This document shows positions 53,040 to 64,000 of a DNA stretch of 64,000 bases, in pieces. Under the pieces are notes generated by a model. The model saw only the letters and a program-made list of their open reading frames with translations, did no database searches and had not been told where the DNA came from. Made by a program: the position numbers and the translations under genes. Positions within the stretch are counted from its first letter, which is position 1; each line of letters begins with the position of its first letter. Origin of the DNA: Dipylidium caninum (lineage: Eukaryota > Platyhelminthes > Cestoda > Cyclophyllidea > Dipylidiidae); NCBI GenBank assembly GCA_017562135.1, contig QEYB01001685.1, positions 1,024,697 to 1,088,696 on the forward strand, in the 5' to 3' direction.

Positions 53040-54005
53040 ATGAGGCTACTCAACCACCCCGAGAGTTCTGCTTTACCAGTTGAGTTTCTTCTGGACCATG
53101 AGGATGATGCAGTTGAAAGAGGAAAAAGAATAAGTGCGAGAAGTAGGTGTAGCAGTTGATAGATGTCGGGGTGTTGGACGACGATAGGGTCCGTACCTGC
53201 AAAGTGTATCGTCGTCCGGACAATTTTGCGTCGCCTGTGAAGAATGTCGCTATTCAACGACATCCTCCCTTAAACGACGCCAACTTCGATTGCTGCAGTC
53301 CCACGTGGAGCAGTAGGTGTAATTACGCATTGCACAAATGGCGTTGAACCATGCATCTCGACGAACTGACTACTTTGATTTACTTTAATGTGTGGTGCGA
53401 TGAGCCAGTTGTGTTTGATGAGGTGAAAGGGAAAGTTAGAGAGGGATCTCGCGACACCGCTCGGCCGACTTGAAGGTAAGCAGTGATTGTAGCAGATGAG
53501 CAAGGCAGCTAAATGTCATCAATTTCCTCCGATTCGACCGCAATGAACGCCGCCTACGCGTGGCATCCAGGGTAATGGACGATACGACAGGCCCCCGTAG
53601 AAACTGTATGTAAGCCACATTTCACAAAGAGCCGTCAGCGCTCACACTTGACAGCATGACGAAGAAAGGCCTGGAATCCACCTACAATGGAAGAAGGTAA
53701 TGACTCTCTTTCCCAAAAAAAGGGCTTCTCTTTCCTTAGGCTTTGCGTTCCTTCTTGTTTCTTCTTCCATGTCGTGAGCAGTAGTTCGACTTACCTACGC
53801 TTCTGTTCCATCAGTTGAAGCCGTTGCAATGCAACCAAGGTCGACATACCTCTGTGCGACTACTTCATGAAGAGGCGATTGTTCAGATGGGAAGAACTTG
53901 CGACAGTGGAAGGTCCCAGCAGTGCCGAGCAGTGGTGGAGGGATGTTGGCCATCGAGGAACTAGTGAGAAGAGCTTGTTGTAACATTGTAGGCTAGTCAC
54001 CTGAT
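53040..54005 (+). repeat. About 0.95-kb inverted repeat, left arm
   Basis: It pairs in reverse complement with about 59000-60005. Matching landmarks include GGACGACGATA hairpin, CAGTCCCACGTGGAGCAGTAG, GAGGGATCTCGCGACACCGC, GTCAGCGCTCACACTTGACA and GTGCCGAGCAGTGGTGGAGG. The arms are separated by about 5 kb. Confidence 0.75.
53176..53217 (+). repeat. GGACGACGATA hairpin, copy 1
   Basis: Perfect 11-bp arms GGACGACGATA / TATCGTCGTCC enclose a 20-nt loop (GGGTCCGTACCTGCAAAGTG). Confidence 0.8.
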
Positions 54006-54115
54006 ACCATCTCTCCCGCATGAAAACAATCTACTACCCCAAGTTCTGCGTTAGGAAGGAAGGAGAGGAAAAGGGAGAAGAGGCAAGAGTAGCAGTTGTT
54101 CAATGTCGGGGTGTT

Positions 54116-54157
54116 GGACGACGATAGGATCCGTGCCCGCAGAATGTATCGTCGTCC
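54116..54157 (+). repeat. GGACGACGATA hairpin, copy 2
   Basis: The same 11-bp arms enclose a 20-nt loop (GGATCCGTGCCCGCAGAATG) that differs from copy 1 by a few substitutions. Confidence 0.8.
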
Positions 54158-54362
54158 GGACAATTTTGCGTCACCAGATAAGAATGTCGCTATTCTATGA
54201 CATCTTTCCCCTTAAGCGACGCCGACTGTGACGGCTTGCAGTCCCACGTGGAATACTTATCAGAATGACGAAAGGATAAACTAAAATCTCTTAATATGAA
54301 ACACGGTGCTGCCTTTCTATTGCCACAACAAAACAGTACGCATTCCTCAAAACTTTCCCTTT

Positions 54363-54870
54363 CTGTCTGCCCCAATGTCGTGGGCTGAAGTTCTAACTTA
54401 CTGACAGTTCTGCCCGGTTGCGTGGAACGGTGCAAATGTGGTGGAAACCGACATCGGTTCTTTCACTCCACGCGTCAGTGGTTGTCCACATGGTGAAATT
54501 GCGGTAGTACGAGATTCTGTTAGCGGCGAACGGTTGTGGAAAATCTTTACCGAAGAACGCATGCTCCACATTGCAGGGCCCGTCTCCTCCGACGTCCTTC
54601 CCAACAGATTTTTATAGCCTCCGTGTAAGCAGAGTTCGTTGCAATTTGGTGACCCAATGACACAATACATAGGCTCGCTGAGTCCTCCTCGAACTCCCGA
54701 TTGCCGTTCACGCGGTGACCTGACACCCGCTCGGAAATAGGAAGCGCCGTTCTCTGCGTCCCCTGCGTACTCTCCAGTCCATTTCAGAAGGCCAGAAGGC
54801 TTCGATTTCCTCGCGGTTACCTTTGAGTCTGTCGAGAATATTCGACTTAGGAGAGCTTTTGTCATTGGAT
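54363..54870 (-). repeat. Repeat unit related to 58860-59000 and 61043-61130
   Basis: CCCAATGTCGTGGGCTGAAG and CAGTTCTGCCCGGTTGCGTG at 54372-54426 recur in the same strand at 61050-61110. The AGATTTTTATAG segment (54607-54618) is the reverse complement of CTATAAAAATCT-like sequence at 58977-58988. A 155-codon minus frame (54398-54865) crosses it; its GYKNLLGR matches EYKNLLGR in the plus frame at 58867-59142. It may be a remnant of a mobile-element protein. Confidence 0.45.
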
Positions 54871-55019
54871 AAAATGTCTCTCACTCATAGGAGCTCTGTT
54901 TGCAGGATATTTCGTATACCAGAAATGTGTTGTCCTCGTTCAGCACGCAAAACCGTCTCGAAGACCTCTCGCTGCCTTCACGAGAAAATTTCCATTTCCA
55001 TGGATTTTTTGTTTCTCTC

Positions 55020-57300
55020 TCGCCACCTGTGATGTGAATATTTTGGGCTACGTCGACTGAGTCGATTCTCACTACAAGCCACACTCGGAGGAGTCGATTT
55101 GCTCGATTGATGTCGTGCTTGAGAAGAAACTCATGAGGAAGAACAACAACCTTGCTCGCTCTGAACCGAGCAGTGTTAATGTATCATGGTAACGCTGAAC
55201 GACCGAGTCTCCATTGTTTTCGGCTAATTAACTTCTCTGCAGTGTGACATTTCGCTAATCAACCCATTACTACCTTTTCCGCAATTACGATTTACTTTTA
55301 AGAGACAATAAAACAATACCCAGAATGGCTTTAAATGGTTTGTTAACTCTAGAAATAAGGATTTTTCGAAATGGCACATATTGTCCAATCGTTGGCAGAA
55401 TGTGGGAGGTAGCAATGGCAGTCACCTCGGTGACCCTGGTCCTTCCTGACACCGCGACGCTGATCACCTGGTGCGACATTCACGCCGGTCAAATGAAATC
55501 TGCACCAGTGCGAACGATTTCTCGCAGAGCTCCAGTCTCCTATGAATCGGAGATCAGAAGAAGCATGTGCTAATAATAGAACGTTGAGTCCTGACTTTTC
55601 AGGTGAGGGTACTTTCCGATCTCCAGCCTTATAAAGCAGCATACTCAGTCCACAATACCAGCACCCAAAATGTCTGCATACGCCTAAAACCTCATTAAAC
55701 AACAGCATGAGCTCCGTCTCAAGGTGGGAAAAATTGTCGTTTAAAGGAATACCAAATCGCCAATACAAATTACATCTCCTTCTTCCCTTCCCGAAACGAC
55801 GAATGTCGGTCAAACTCCAGGCGATGGCGACTGATGTGGATTACACAAGCTCCGCCGCAACGTAACTTCGTCAGAAAATTACTTCTAATTCTTCCCATTC
55901 ACCTCACATGCATCTGCAGCATGGTAAGTGGAGGGCAAATGATGCCCCTGACATCAACAGCTTCTTTCGCCGCCGCGACTCCATGCGCAACCAACTTTAC
56001 TAATTGCGCGCCACTCAACTGGTCTGCCGAGTTTCAGAACACAATCCTCATGCATAATTGCGATATGCTGTGCTTACATATCCAACTACAATGCTTTAAC
56101 GAGGGCGATTCCCTCTTTCCTCTTTTTCTTTGTGCCCATCTTCGTACTACTGCAGATAACTTTCGCCCTTCCCTAAGTTTCGTCAGGAGGTCCGGCTCCT
56201 CTCATCTATTCACTGGTAATCTCAGGCGAGGTCATTCCTCAGCGTTTTGGAGGGGAAAAAATCCTCTACCCTCTCCTCATCCTCCCATCTTCGCCACAAG
56301 CCAAAACTCCAGGTATTAAACACAAACCACACAGCGTTGGTGCAGTTGAATGTCACCAAATCTACTTAGGACCGACAGCGAAAATTTCACTTACACATGA
56401 TATCCGCCGGATGAAGCAGGATCGAGCAGATTCCTATGTTAAGAGGCATGGAAGGACCTTTTTGCGCATAGCTTTCAGCCACCTTACACTTCGGTCACAT
56501 GAGCTGCTTCTTAGGCCTGTCATGTATTGCGAAGCGGTTTTTGAAGACTCGAGGTAGTTCATGAGGTCTGCACAAGCTTCCTCCCTAGGTGCCCTCTTCA
56601 CCACAAGAAATGTGTTCAAATTTACCAACACCTTCCATCGAGATGGCATGCACGAAAGACGACGAGGAGACGCAGGCGATGCGACATGGCGCGCGGAGTC
56701 TATTCAAATGCCAACTCTTATCAGTGACGACGAAGGCGTATGCGACAGTGACGTAAGACGCGTTCAGCTGTGTGGATTGGAGTGAGGAGAAGAAGAGTGA
56801 TGAATGTTGAAATTACCACCTGTTTTCCAAACACTTGCTGTCGGCATATGACAGACGTCGTTAAAGCTGGCATAACATGGAGAGGAAGAGAGCTGAAAAC
56901 GCCCAAATTTCATCCTGAGGATATATGAGGTGTACGATCAAAATATCGTTCCACGCGGTTTCAGTTGAATGTCATCAACTTTCCCAACCTAAGCAAATAA
57001 AATGCCATTTGTACGTGGTATCCATTTTAATCGACGATTACATTTGTTCCTGTGTAATGGAACATGTTAGTGGTTCTCACTAATCTCTGTCGGAAGTGAG
57101 ACAAGTGGACTGCAATTCTCAGATTACGAAGAACGTATTTGTGACCGACAGATAAGGGGGTTTTGGCATGATGGTGGGGTCTCTCGAGGAAGTTGGGAGG
57201 AATTTACAAGTGTAACACTAGTCTCAATGGGAGTTTTTGTTGGCCGAACAGGGATGGCTTTTGATTTCCAAGAGCCTATTGATGCTGTTTCGCTCCTACG
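55020..57300. other. Loop of the inverted repeat, no recognised gene
   Basis: Overlapping open frames on both strands (154 codons minus at 55349-55813, 161 codons plus at 55834-56319) have no recognisable family or splice context. I consider them eroded repeat sequence. Confidence 0.35.
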
Positions 57301-58859
57301 GTGTTCGATTGAGGTTCTGTTTATTCACCATTCTGCACGATCATTGGAAAACGAATCCAAATGAGGCGAAGACTAATGTGCGTTCGTCCGAGTGATCTAT
57401 TGTGCGGTCCCTTGGCCCACTGAGGGAGAGATTACGGTAGTGGAATGTTTTTCTGGGTGGTGAGTCGTGGTGAAAGTTAACGGCCAGTGAGAACGCACCT
57501 ATAACATTGCAAGGCCAGTCGCCTTTCAACTCCCTTTCCAGTCGATTTCTAACAGCGCTTTTTGAGTCTACTTCACTGCAACTCGTCGACCAAGTACTTT
57601 TTGTCCACTTTCAATTCACCTCGCTGCAGGTCATCCACAAACTAACTCCTCCTAGCATGGATTCCCAGGTTCACACGGTAACACCCATTTGCTTGGAGGT
57701 TGGCAGGGACGAGTGACATATTGTAAGTGTTTTGCATAAATGTGTGCACAGACAGTTCAAACAGGACAGTTGATTACTGAACTGGCCTCAGCTCATCAGG
57801 TTGGCCGTCAGTGACGGTGGCATAATTCTAAGAGTAGCCACGTTTGTTGCGAATGAGGTCCAAACAAGTTCTGCAAAAAACAAGGAATACGTTGTTCCCA
57901 TAGTCGGGAGGAATGCAATTCAGCTAGACACGAAAGCGATGAGGATTGATGTTAAGTGCGTTAAGGAGCAGACGTAGCCGAAAATAATTCAAGCGAAACA
58001 AAAGGAAATGCAGAGCTGTGAATAAAAGCAGCTCATTTTCATAATTATGGAATCTAGACGGAATAGAACGAGAAGAAAGGAGGTTGGATGACTTAGGGCA
58101 GCCCTCGAGGGGCACCGTCCAACAGAAACATACTCTAGGTCAGACACCTAGCACCTTATTATTCACACGCGACGATATTCGATGTTTGTTCGAAGCACGA
58201 CATGGGCAAAACTATGTGGAGGCGCCTAAGGTCAGGAGTAGAAAGCAATGAGCTTGCCTTGGCGGTAATACAAATCCCATTGGAACATTCCGTTAAACCC
58301 ACACACCGAAAAGATAACCGCGTGACAATTGCGCCAGTTTTGTCTATGTTCAACCATATGTCGCATAATGAGGATTCAATTCAAAAACATCAAGTTTCAT
58401 TCTCATCGTCAAACAACTCGTGTGCCAGGAAACCGTCATGAGGGTGGCGTTTAAGCGCAAAGATCCAACCACTTGCACAACGTCACTCGTTGTGTTGACA
58501 GGGCGAGAGAAAGTGACATCTCCTAGGTGATGGTCTGGCCACATCTAGTCTGCCTCATTCCCCTCGTTGTGGGCAAATACGCGTCCTATCTCAGGTGCGA
58601 GAGGATCTGCACCCACAGTGGCGATGTTGCGCATTACGTGAGAGAAGGTTTTTTTGAAGATTTCCTATCAGAATATACCGTTTTTATTGTTCAACGTCTG
58701 GGGGACGTTGTGCGTCAAGGTATTCTGGAGGATGACGCTTAAGACACACAGATTCACCAACTCCACAAATGTGTTAGCATAAAAGGGAATGAAGCTGGTC
58801 AACAGGGTGGAATAAAGAGTGTGTTGAGGAGACAAGAGAAGGACGCTTCCCACCCTGAG

Positions 58860-59000
58860 TTGCACAGTGTCAGTCACCGGTGAACGTGTCGGGCGTTCGA
58901 GGAGAAGTCAGCGAGTCGATGAATTGCGGTCACTCGTAGAAGAGTTGGCCGAACGTGAAATGCACTTGAACCGTGAATATAAAAATCTGTTGGGGAGATG
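58860..59000 (+). repeat. Repeat unit with conserved YKNLLGR frame
   Basis: The plus frame reads SQRVDELRSLVEELAEREM, a short coiled-coil-like segment, followed by NREYKNLLGRWYEVTGRN. The last block is shared with the minus-strand unit at 54398-54865. It could be a fragment of an element-encoded protein; no start, stop or partner domain is evident. Confidence 0.35.
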
Positions 59001-60005
59001 GTACGAGGTGACTGGCCGCAATGTACAACAAGCTCTTCTCACTAGTTCCTCGATGGCCAAACATCCTCCACCACTGCTCGGCACTGCTGGGACCTTCCAC
59101 TGTCGCAAGTTCTTCCAATCTGAAACAATCGCCTCTTCATGAAGTAGTCGCACAGAGGTATGTCGACCTTAGGTTGCATTGCAACGGCTTCAACTGATGG
59201 CAGAATCGTAGGTAAAGTCGAACTACTGCTCACGACATGGAAGAAAGAAACAGAAGAAACGCAAACCCTAAGGAAAGAGAAAGCCCTTTTTTGGGGAAAA
59301 AATCATTACCTTTCCATTGTAGGTGGATTCCAGGCTTTCATTCCGTCATGTGTCAAGTGTGAGCGCTGACGGCTCTTTTGAAATTGTGGCTTACATACAG
59401 TTTCCACAGGGCCTGTCGTCCATTACCCATGGAGCGCGCGTGGTTGCCACGCGTAGGCGGCGTTCATGCGTCGAATCGGAGGAAAATTAGTGAATTTAGC
59501 TGCCTTGCTCATCTGCTACACTAATCACTGCTTACCTTCAAGTCGGCCGAGCGGTGTCGCGAGATCCCTCTCTAACTTTCCCTTTCACCTTCATCAAACA
59601 ACAACTGGCTCATCGCACCACACATTCAAAGTAGGTAAAAAAGTAATCAGTTCGCAAAAGACGCATGGTCCAACGCCATTTGTGCAATGCGTAACTACAG
59701 CTACTGCTCCACGTGGACTGCAGCAATCGAAGTTTGGCGTCGTTTTAAGGGAGGATGTCATTGATAGCGACATTCTTCACAGGCGAACGCAAAATTGTCC
59801 GGAACGACGATAGAAACCACTGCAGGTTACGGACCCTATCGTCGTCCACAACACGCGACCCTATCAGCTGCCACCATATTTCTCTCACGTCTTCTTGCGT
59901 TTCACGAGGAGTCCAGTTTCAATTCGCTTCCTCCATCTTATCCTCATCACCAACGCAGATCTTCGCTCAACTTAGTCAAAATGGGCAGTTGAGCAAACGT
60001 GCACA
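59000..60005 (-). repeat. About 0.95-kb inverted repeat, right arm
   Basis: Reverse complement of 53040-54005, with similarity decaying towards the outer end (59870-60005). One side overlaps a second repeated unit that also occurs near 54400-54870. Confidence 0.75.
59801..59847 (-). repeat. GGACGACGATA hairpin, copy 3 (inverted, one bulged base)
   Basis: GGAACGACGATA / TATCGTCGTCC arms with one extra A in the left arm. The loop is that of copy 1 in reverse complement, with small indels. It lies in the right arm of the large inverted repeat. Confidence 0.75.
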
Positions 60006-60154
60006 GTCCAACATCATTTAGCTAATGCGTGCTCGCGGCTATGCTTTCCGTTGACACTTCCGCGCACTATGAGATGAGGATCACTGACAGTTGGCGCCCG
60101 TTTAGAAGGATATCAGGCAATGGTGATTACCCACATGCGCGGCGCAAATCGCTA

Positions 60155-60196
60155 GGACGACGATACAGTCTGGAAGCACGGACCATATCGTCGTCC
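60155..60196 (-). repeat. GGACGACGATA hairpin, copy 4 (inverted)
   Basis: Perfect 11-bp arms. On the minus strand the loop reads TGGTCCGTGCTTCCAGACTG, keeping the GGTCCGT core of the other copies. It lies outside the well-matched part of the 0.95-kb inverted repeat. Confidence 0.8.
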
Positions 60197-60369
60197 CAAA
60201 ACGGTCATCTGCCAACTGCTCATTTCCCATTACTTTCCACTTTTCCTTCCTTTCGCCTTCTAACCGCCGACTCCGCATGTGTTCGAATGTACTCAACTGG
60301 TAAAGCGGTGCGGTTGGGTACAGAAAACAGAAGTGCTGAGATCCAACGCTCCATCAAGCATTTACCTTA

Positions 60370-62628
60370 GTACATGTAGCAGATGCACCACCAAAGCCGG
60401 CGCTGGCTGGCGAGAAGATAGTTAGGTCTCAAATTCTTCAGAAGATACGACAGTTCGGCAGAACTTCAGTCAAAGCACATCAATTTACGGACGAGACACA
60501 GCCAAAAGCCCTTATGATATAGTTTTGAAACAGCCTGATTGCCGATCTCAAGCACGTCCCAACTTGCTCGATCTGACTACTCTGAGGGTTTTCGCATGTA
60601 CGTGCGTATCCGCCATAAGTCGACGAAAACCAACAATGGCTGAAAATAGTTTAGTTGGTAAATCTCGTTGTGCTACGAGGTCTTCTCCGTCCTCTCTCGT
60701 GGTCGAAACTTTGGTATTTGCAAGTGCACATAAATTTTCAGCTTGCTTCTGGCCATGCCTTCCCAGTTTTGTCTGTCGCGGAGAGTCCGGCCAACCACGA
60801 TACGTACTTTTGTAGGAGAGCTGGTTTCTCGATTGATTGAGTGAAGTGATGATTAGGATTCTCATATCTTCCCAGCTGATTGGAGGCTTTGAGGCATGCG
60901 AGTCTGGTTTTTCTCTACGTTTTCCACTATCACGGACACAAGAGAGGTAGCATAATCACCGGTGTAATTAATCTTACGGCGTGCATTGACAATCGCGCCT
61001 CCTCTCCTCCTCCTGGCGTCCACCCCCATTCCTTCAGGCTTTCCCTTTCTGTGCTGCCCAATGTCAGTGGGCTGAAGTTCTACTTACGGACAGTTCTGCC
61101 CGGTTGCGTGGAACGGTGGCAAATGTGGTGAAAACTACCTCCTGGATAGAGGCTCCGCCCCTCTTTTATTTAGTGGCCTCTGTTGTGGCATGCCGGAAGC
61201 CAACCCTTGCAATTGAAGTAATGTGTGGAAAGTGCTGACCGAGCTGTCTCTATGCCACCATGTAGCTTCATTAAATTACCAAGCATTGGCTGCTTGGCTG
61301 AGAAAACGTTCTCCGTCTTTGTTTCCTCAGTCGAAAACACTCATCTGAAAAATGATTGTGAGGAAGGCACATGAGTGTGTGTGGCGTAAATAAATGTTAA
61401 ATAAATGCTTACTGTGCCTCTCTCCGTACTTCCTTAGATGGCGGCTGACTGCAACTGCAATTGCAGCAGAAACAAGACGAAATTGCTCTGATTGGAAGGC
61501 GTTTTCCTGCCAGCTAATGGTAAACCGACTTCTAAACGCTTTAATTTTTGTGTGGTTCTGAGCATCGAACTCGCCATGTCTTCAGCCACCAAGAATAACA
61601 CTTCTTTCAAGGCTGCCAGGTGGTTGCGATCGAGGGTTGCACTTCTTCGAGTGTGAAGGACGCCACTCGTGATAGTTCACCGCGCTGTGAAGGTCGGCCG
61701 CAAAAAGTGGACTTCATTAAAAGTACTTATAAAGGCTTCTCGTGGTGTCTGGATGCATGCGATGTTTTGCCTGCGGAGTCGGAGAAATCTTGCGCATGGC
61801 GATTTTTTACGCCGAGTCATGCTCAGTGCCATCGAATATCACCAGCAGACACTTCGAGGGTAACTCATTTCCGACTTTAACCATTGCCTGCTGGAATGGA
61901 GCGTATGCAGTAGACGTAGGGAGGGCATTTCAATCGGCTAGCGCGTGGGACGCTAGTGAGGAGTCATTCGAATCGTGCTTGCCGTGAACGTTAGGGGAGG
62001 ACGCGTTTCGCAGCGAATGTGGCTGAGAGCCTTTTCAGTGCCCGGATTCTACATTACTACTTATATTCTATTCGAAACCGCCACATCGAAAGATTACATT
62101 GCAATTTTGATTCCCATTCAGCCTCAATCTCAAATTGCCTTCGTCGACGTTGGCCGTCTTGCCTTGGAAAGTTCACTATTATTGTCTAAGTCTTAAACTA
62201 TCTCGAGAACGCAACTCTTCCGTAAAAGCCCACATCCTAACTCAGTAACAAAGGGTGCTTTCCATCTTGCGAAAGAGTGAAAGAGTACGCGGGGTTCGAT
62301 CAGTGAGACTAAAGTCGTGTTTCCTACTTAAATCCAGAATGGGGGTGCAGCATTTTAATAGCTTCGCAGATTTCGTTAATTTATATATGCCCCCTTCTAT
62401 CAATCAAGCTTGCTCGTCCGCGGCCCGTCTTCGGCGAAATTGGCTTGATTCGCTTTCCCCAACTCCTCCTCACTCAATTTGACAATACGGCTAAAAAGCC
62501 CTCGCTGCATCGGGCGAGAAGAAATTGGGAATCACTTATCGATAAACACGTGGAAGGCGCTAAGAAGAACCGCAGTCAAAATGCTGAGAACAAGGGTCGT
62601 CAGAGGCAACAATTAACTGCAGCAGGCC
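60370..62628. other. Repeat-mosaic DNA without recognised gene
   Basis: Apart from the short repeat at 61043-61130, I saw only short frames on both strands. No intact reverse transcriptase, integrase or transposase motif was noticed. Confidence 0.4.
61043..61130 (+). repeat. Short direct repeat of 54363-54453
   Basis: GACAGTTCTGCCCGGTTGCGTGGAACGGTG is present in both places, with one- and two-base differences around it (GTCAGTGGGCTGAAG against GTCGTGGGCTGAAG). Confidence 0.65.
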
Positions 62629-64000
62629 CAGACGAACATCCTCTAGTCCTCCACGCATTTCTTGCAAAACCTTTTTCGAAGACGTGTTTCTCCCTCCCCT
62701 CCGCTTCCTTTCGCCTGAAACTTCACGCCTCTAATAACTCTTCCCAGCCTTTCTCGCCCTCATGATTACCGTTGCGCGAGGTTACACCACCCACTAGTGT
62801 TTCATTTCTCAAATTGCCATGTAAATGTCGCCGCCAGATGAGTCAATTATTAGATGGATGCACAAGCGAACGAAGTGGACCGAGCCTTCTCAAATCCTCC
62901 GACGACTATTGCCGTGCGAGCAAACTATCTACGAAAAAGGTGAAAAGAGCCTTCAGCGAGAATGAAGGAGTTACCAACGGGAGGAAGAGGATGCATGCTG
63001 GCGTAACCGATAAGTAGTTGTAGGAGCAGTGTGGAGGGTAAATGTCATTGTAGCCGCTTAAAGGTGAGAGTGGGACCATAAAAGACGTCAAACGTTTTGC
63101 CTAAATGCGCTAGGAGATGCTACTAGGCGAATGGGCACATTGAGCGCGCGGTAGCTGTTTTCGCATTGCTAATACTGAAAAAGCCGAAATTCTTATTGAC
63201 TTGCGGAAAAGTCTTCTTCTTATTATGTTTTTTGTGCGAAGCTTGATGGGATGAATGGACGTCCGTTGGAGACACTACACAACACATACGTATGGAAATA
63301 ACCATAATGACTAACGGCTGAGTTGAAATTGCATTTGCATACATTGAATTAATGAAGGGAAAATTTGACCTTGTGGGTGGGTACGAAAATGTGGTATGGG
63401 CGAATTCCAGCAAGAGGAAAATGCACATCTCGTGGTTTTTCTCTTCGAAGTCTCGATTTCCACCGATTTGCACAAATCCGTCCATGGGCGTATGGGAGGT
63501 GAATTAAGGTGGATTCCGTTTAAAAGGTGGACCACCGAACAGACAAAATTGCTCAAGTCTGCACGAAGCAGTGCTAAGTGATGAGATAAACGCTGAACAA
63601 TTACAGCCACGTTGTTTGTGGTAACAAGTTTCTTCTTGGGCTGAAGCGGCAGTTGTGAACGTCCTCCCTCAATTCCTCACGGGACGCAATTTACGAGCCC
63701 ACACACAAATTCATTCCTTCGCATAACAGAGTTATGATATCCATGGGCATCACATGTGGTTCGCGTTTTGGAGTTAAGGGTGATTTTGCAGTTCTTTTCC
63801 GTACCTCACGGGGCCCGGCGGAGCCGATAAACAGAGTTCGTGTTTTTCTAATGCACACGGATTGGGCTTACGTCGATAATTCGGGTGACAAGAACACGCG
63901 ACATTGGAGAGGATGCAACGAGATATATGAGATGGTGGGTCATCTGTCGGAAGAACTGCGACAGAGGGACTACAAAGAATGTGGACAATAGGGTGAAAAT
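62629..64000 (+). repeat. 1.3-kb direct repeat, copy 2 (runs to window edge)
   Basis: Partner of 50743-52049. Differences between copies are dominated by single-base insertions and deletions spread evenly along the element, so no frame stays open. The match continues to the last bases of the window. Confidence 0.75.

Noticed and set aside
55349..56319. 154-codon minus and 161-codon plus frames in the repeat mosaic
   Set aside because: No motif of a reverse transcriptase, integrase or transposase, and sequence composition fits chance open frames.

Overview
This is a eukaryotic genomic window from a flatworm-like metazoan. Genes are split by GT..AG introns ranging from 73 nt to 9.5 kb, coding density is low, and diverged repeats are abundant. 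In the second gene the introns are short at the 5' end and long towards the 3' end, a pattern reported for parasitic flatworms. A tapeworm with a large, repeat-rich genome is my best guess, but that is an inference. There are no bacterial operons, CRISPR arrays or rRNA, and I recognised no tRNA.

Layout. (1) 1-16405, plus strand: the 3' part of a gene for a single-pass membrane protein. Four exons (1-60, 9554-10660, 12387-12764, 15586-15987) join in phase 0. They encode a MAM-like ectodomain, one transmembrane helix, a basic stop-transfer and a Ser/Thr-rich tail with a PPLY motif. The gene starts left of the window. Its introns carry two nearly identical 1.8-kb repeats in opposite orientation (4502-6301 and 13008-14812) that bracket exons 2 and 3. 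(2) 17820-33410, plus strand: a complete calsyntenin, reconstructed from 14 exons whose phases all agree (1054 codons plus stop). It has a signal peptide, two cadherin-like repeats, a laminin-G-like domain, the calsyntenin C-terminal ectodomain, a transmembrane helix and an acidic cytoplasmic tail. (3) 35885-39049, plus strand: a three-exon Rho-family small GTPase. It is atypical in its switch regions, has no CAAX box, and carries a one-base frameshift in exon 2. (4) 39630-64000: almost no recognisable genes. One GC-rich minus-strand reading frame (46604-47125) may be an exon. From about 49 kb onward the DNA is a mosaic of repeats: a direct pair about 1.3 kb long, an inverted pair about 0.95 kb long, and a 42-47-nt hairpin with GGACGACGATA arms found four times.

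The three genes share a strand but are separated by 1.4-2 kb, each with its own candidate polyadenylation signal. In the calsyntenin and GTPase genes a good 3' splice site lies 28 and 4 nt upstream of the ATG, as expected for a 5'UTR intron or spliced-leader addition. Calsyntenin links membrane cargo to kinesin-1 in neurons of other animals, and Rho GTPases control actin. Nothing in the sequence shows that these neighbours act together.

The most interesting items are the inverted intronic repeats flanking two in-frame exons (a circular-RNA or exon-skipping arrangement), the atypical GTPase, the recurring hairpin family, a CCAAT/CRE cluster inside the first intron, and several one-base frame breaks that may be residual sequencing errors.
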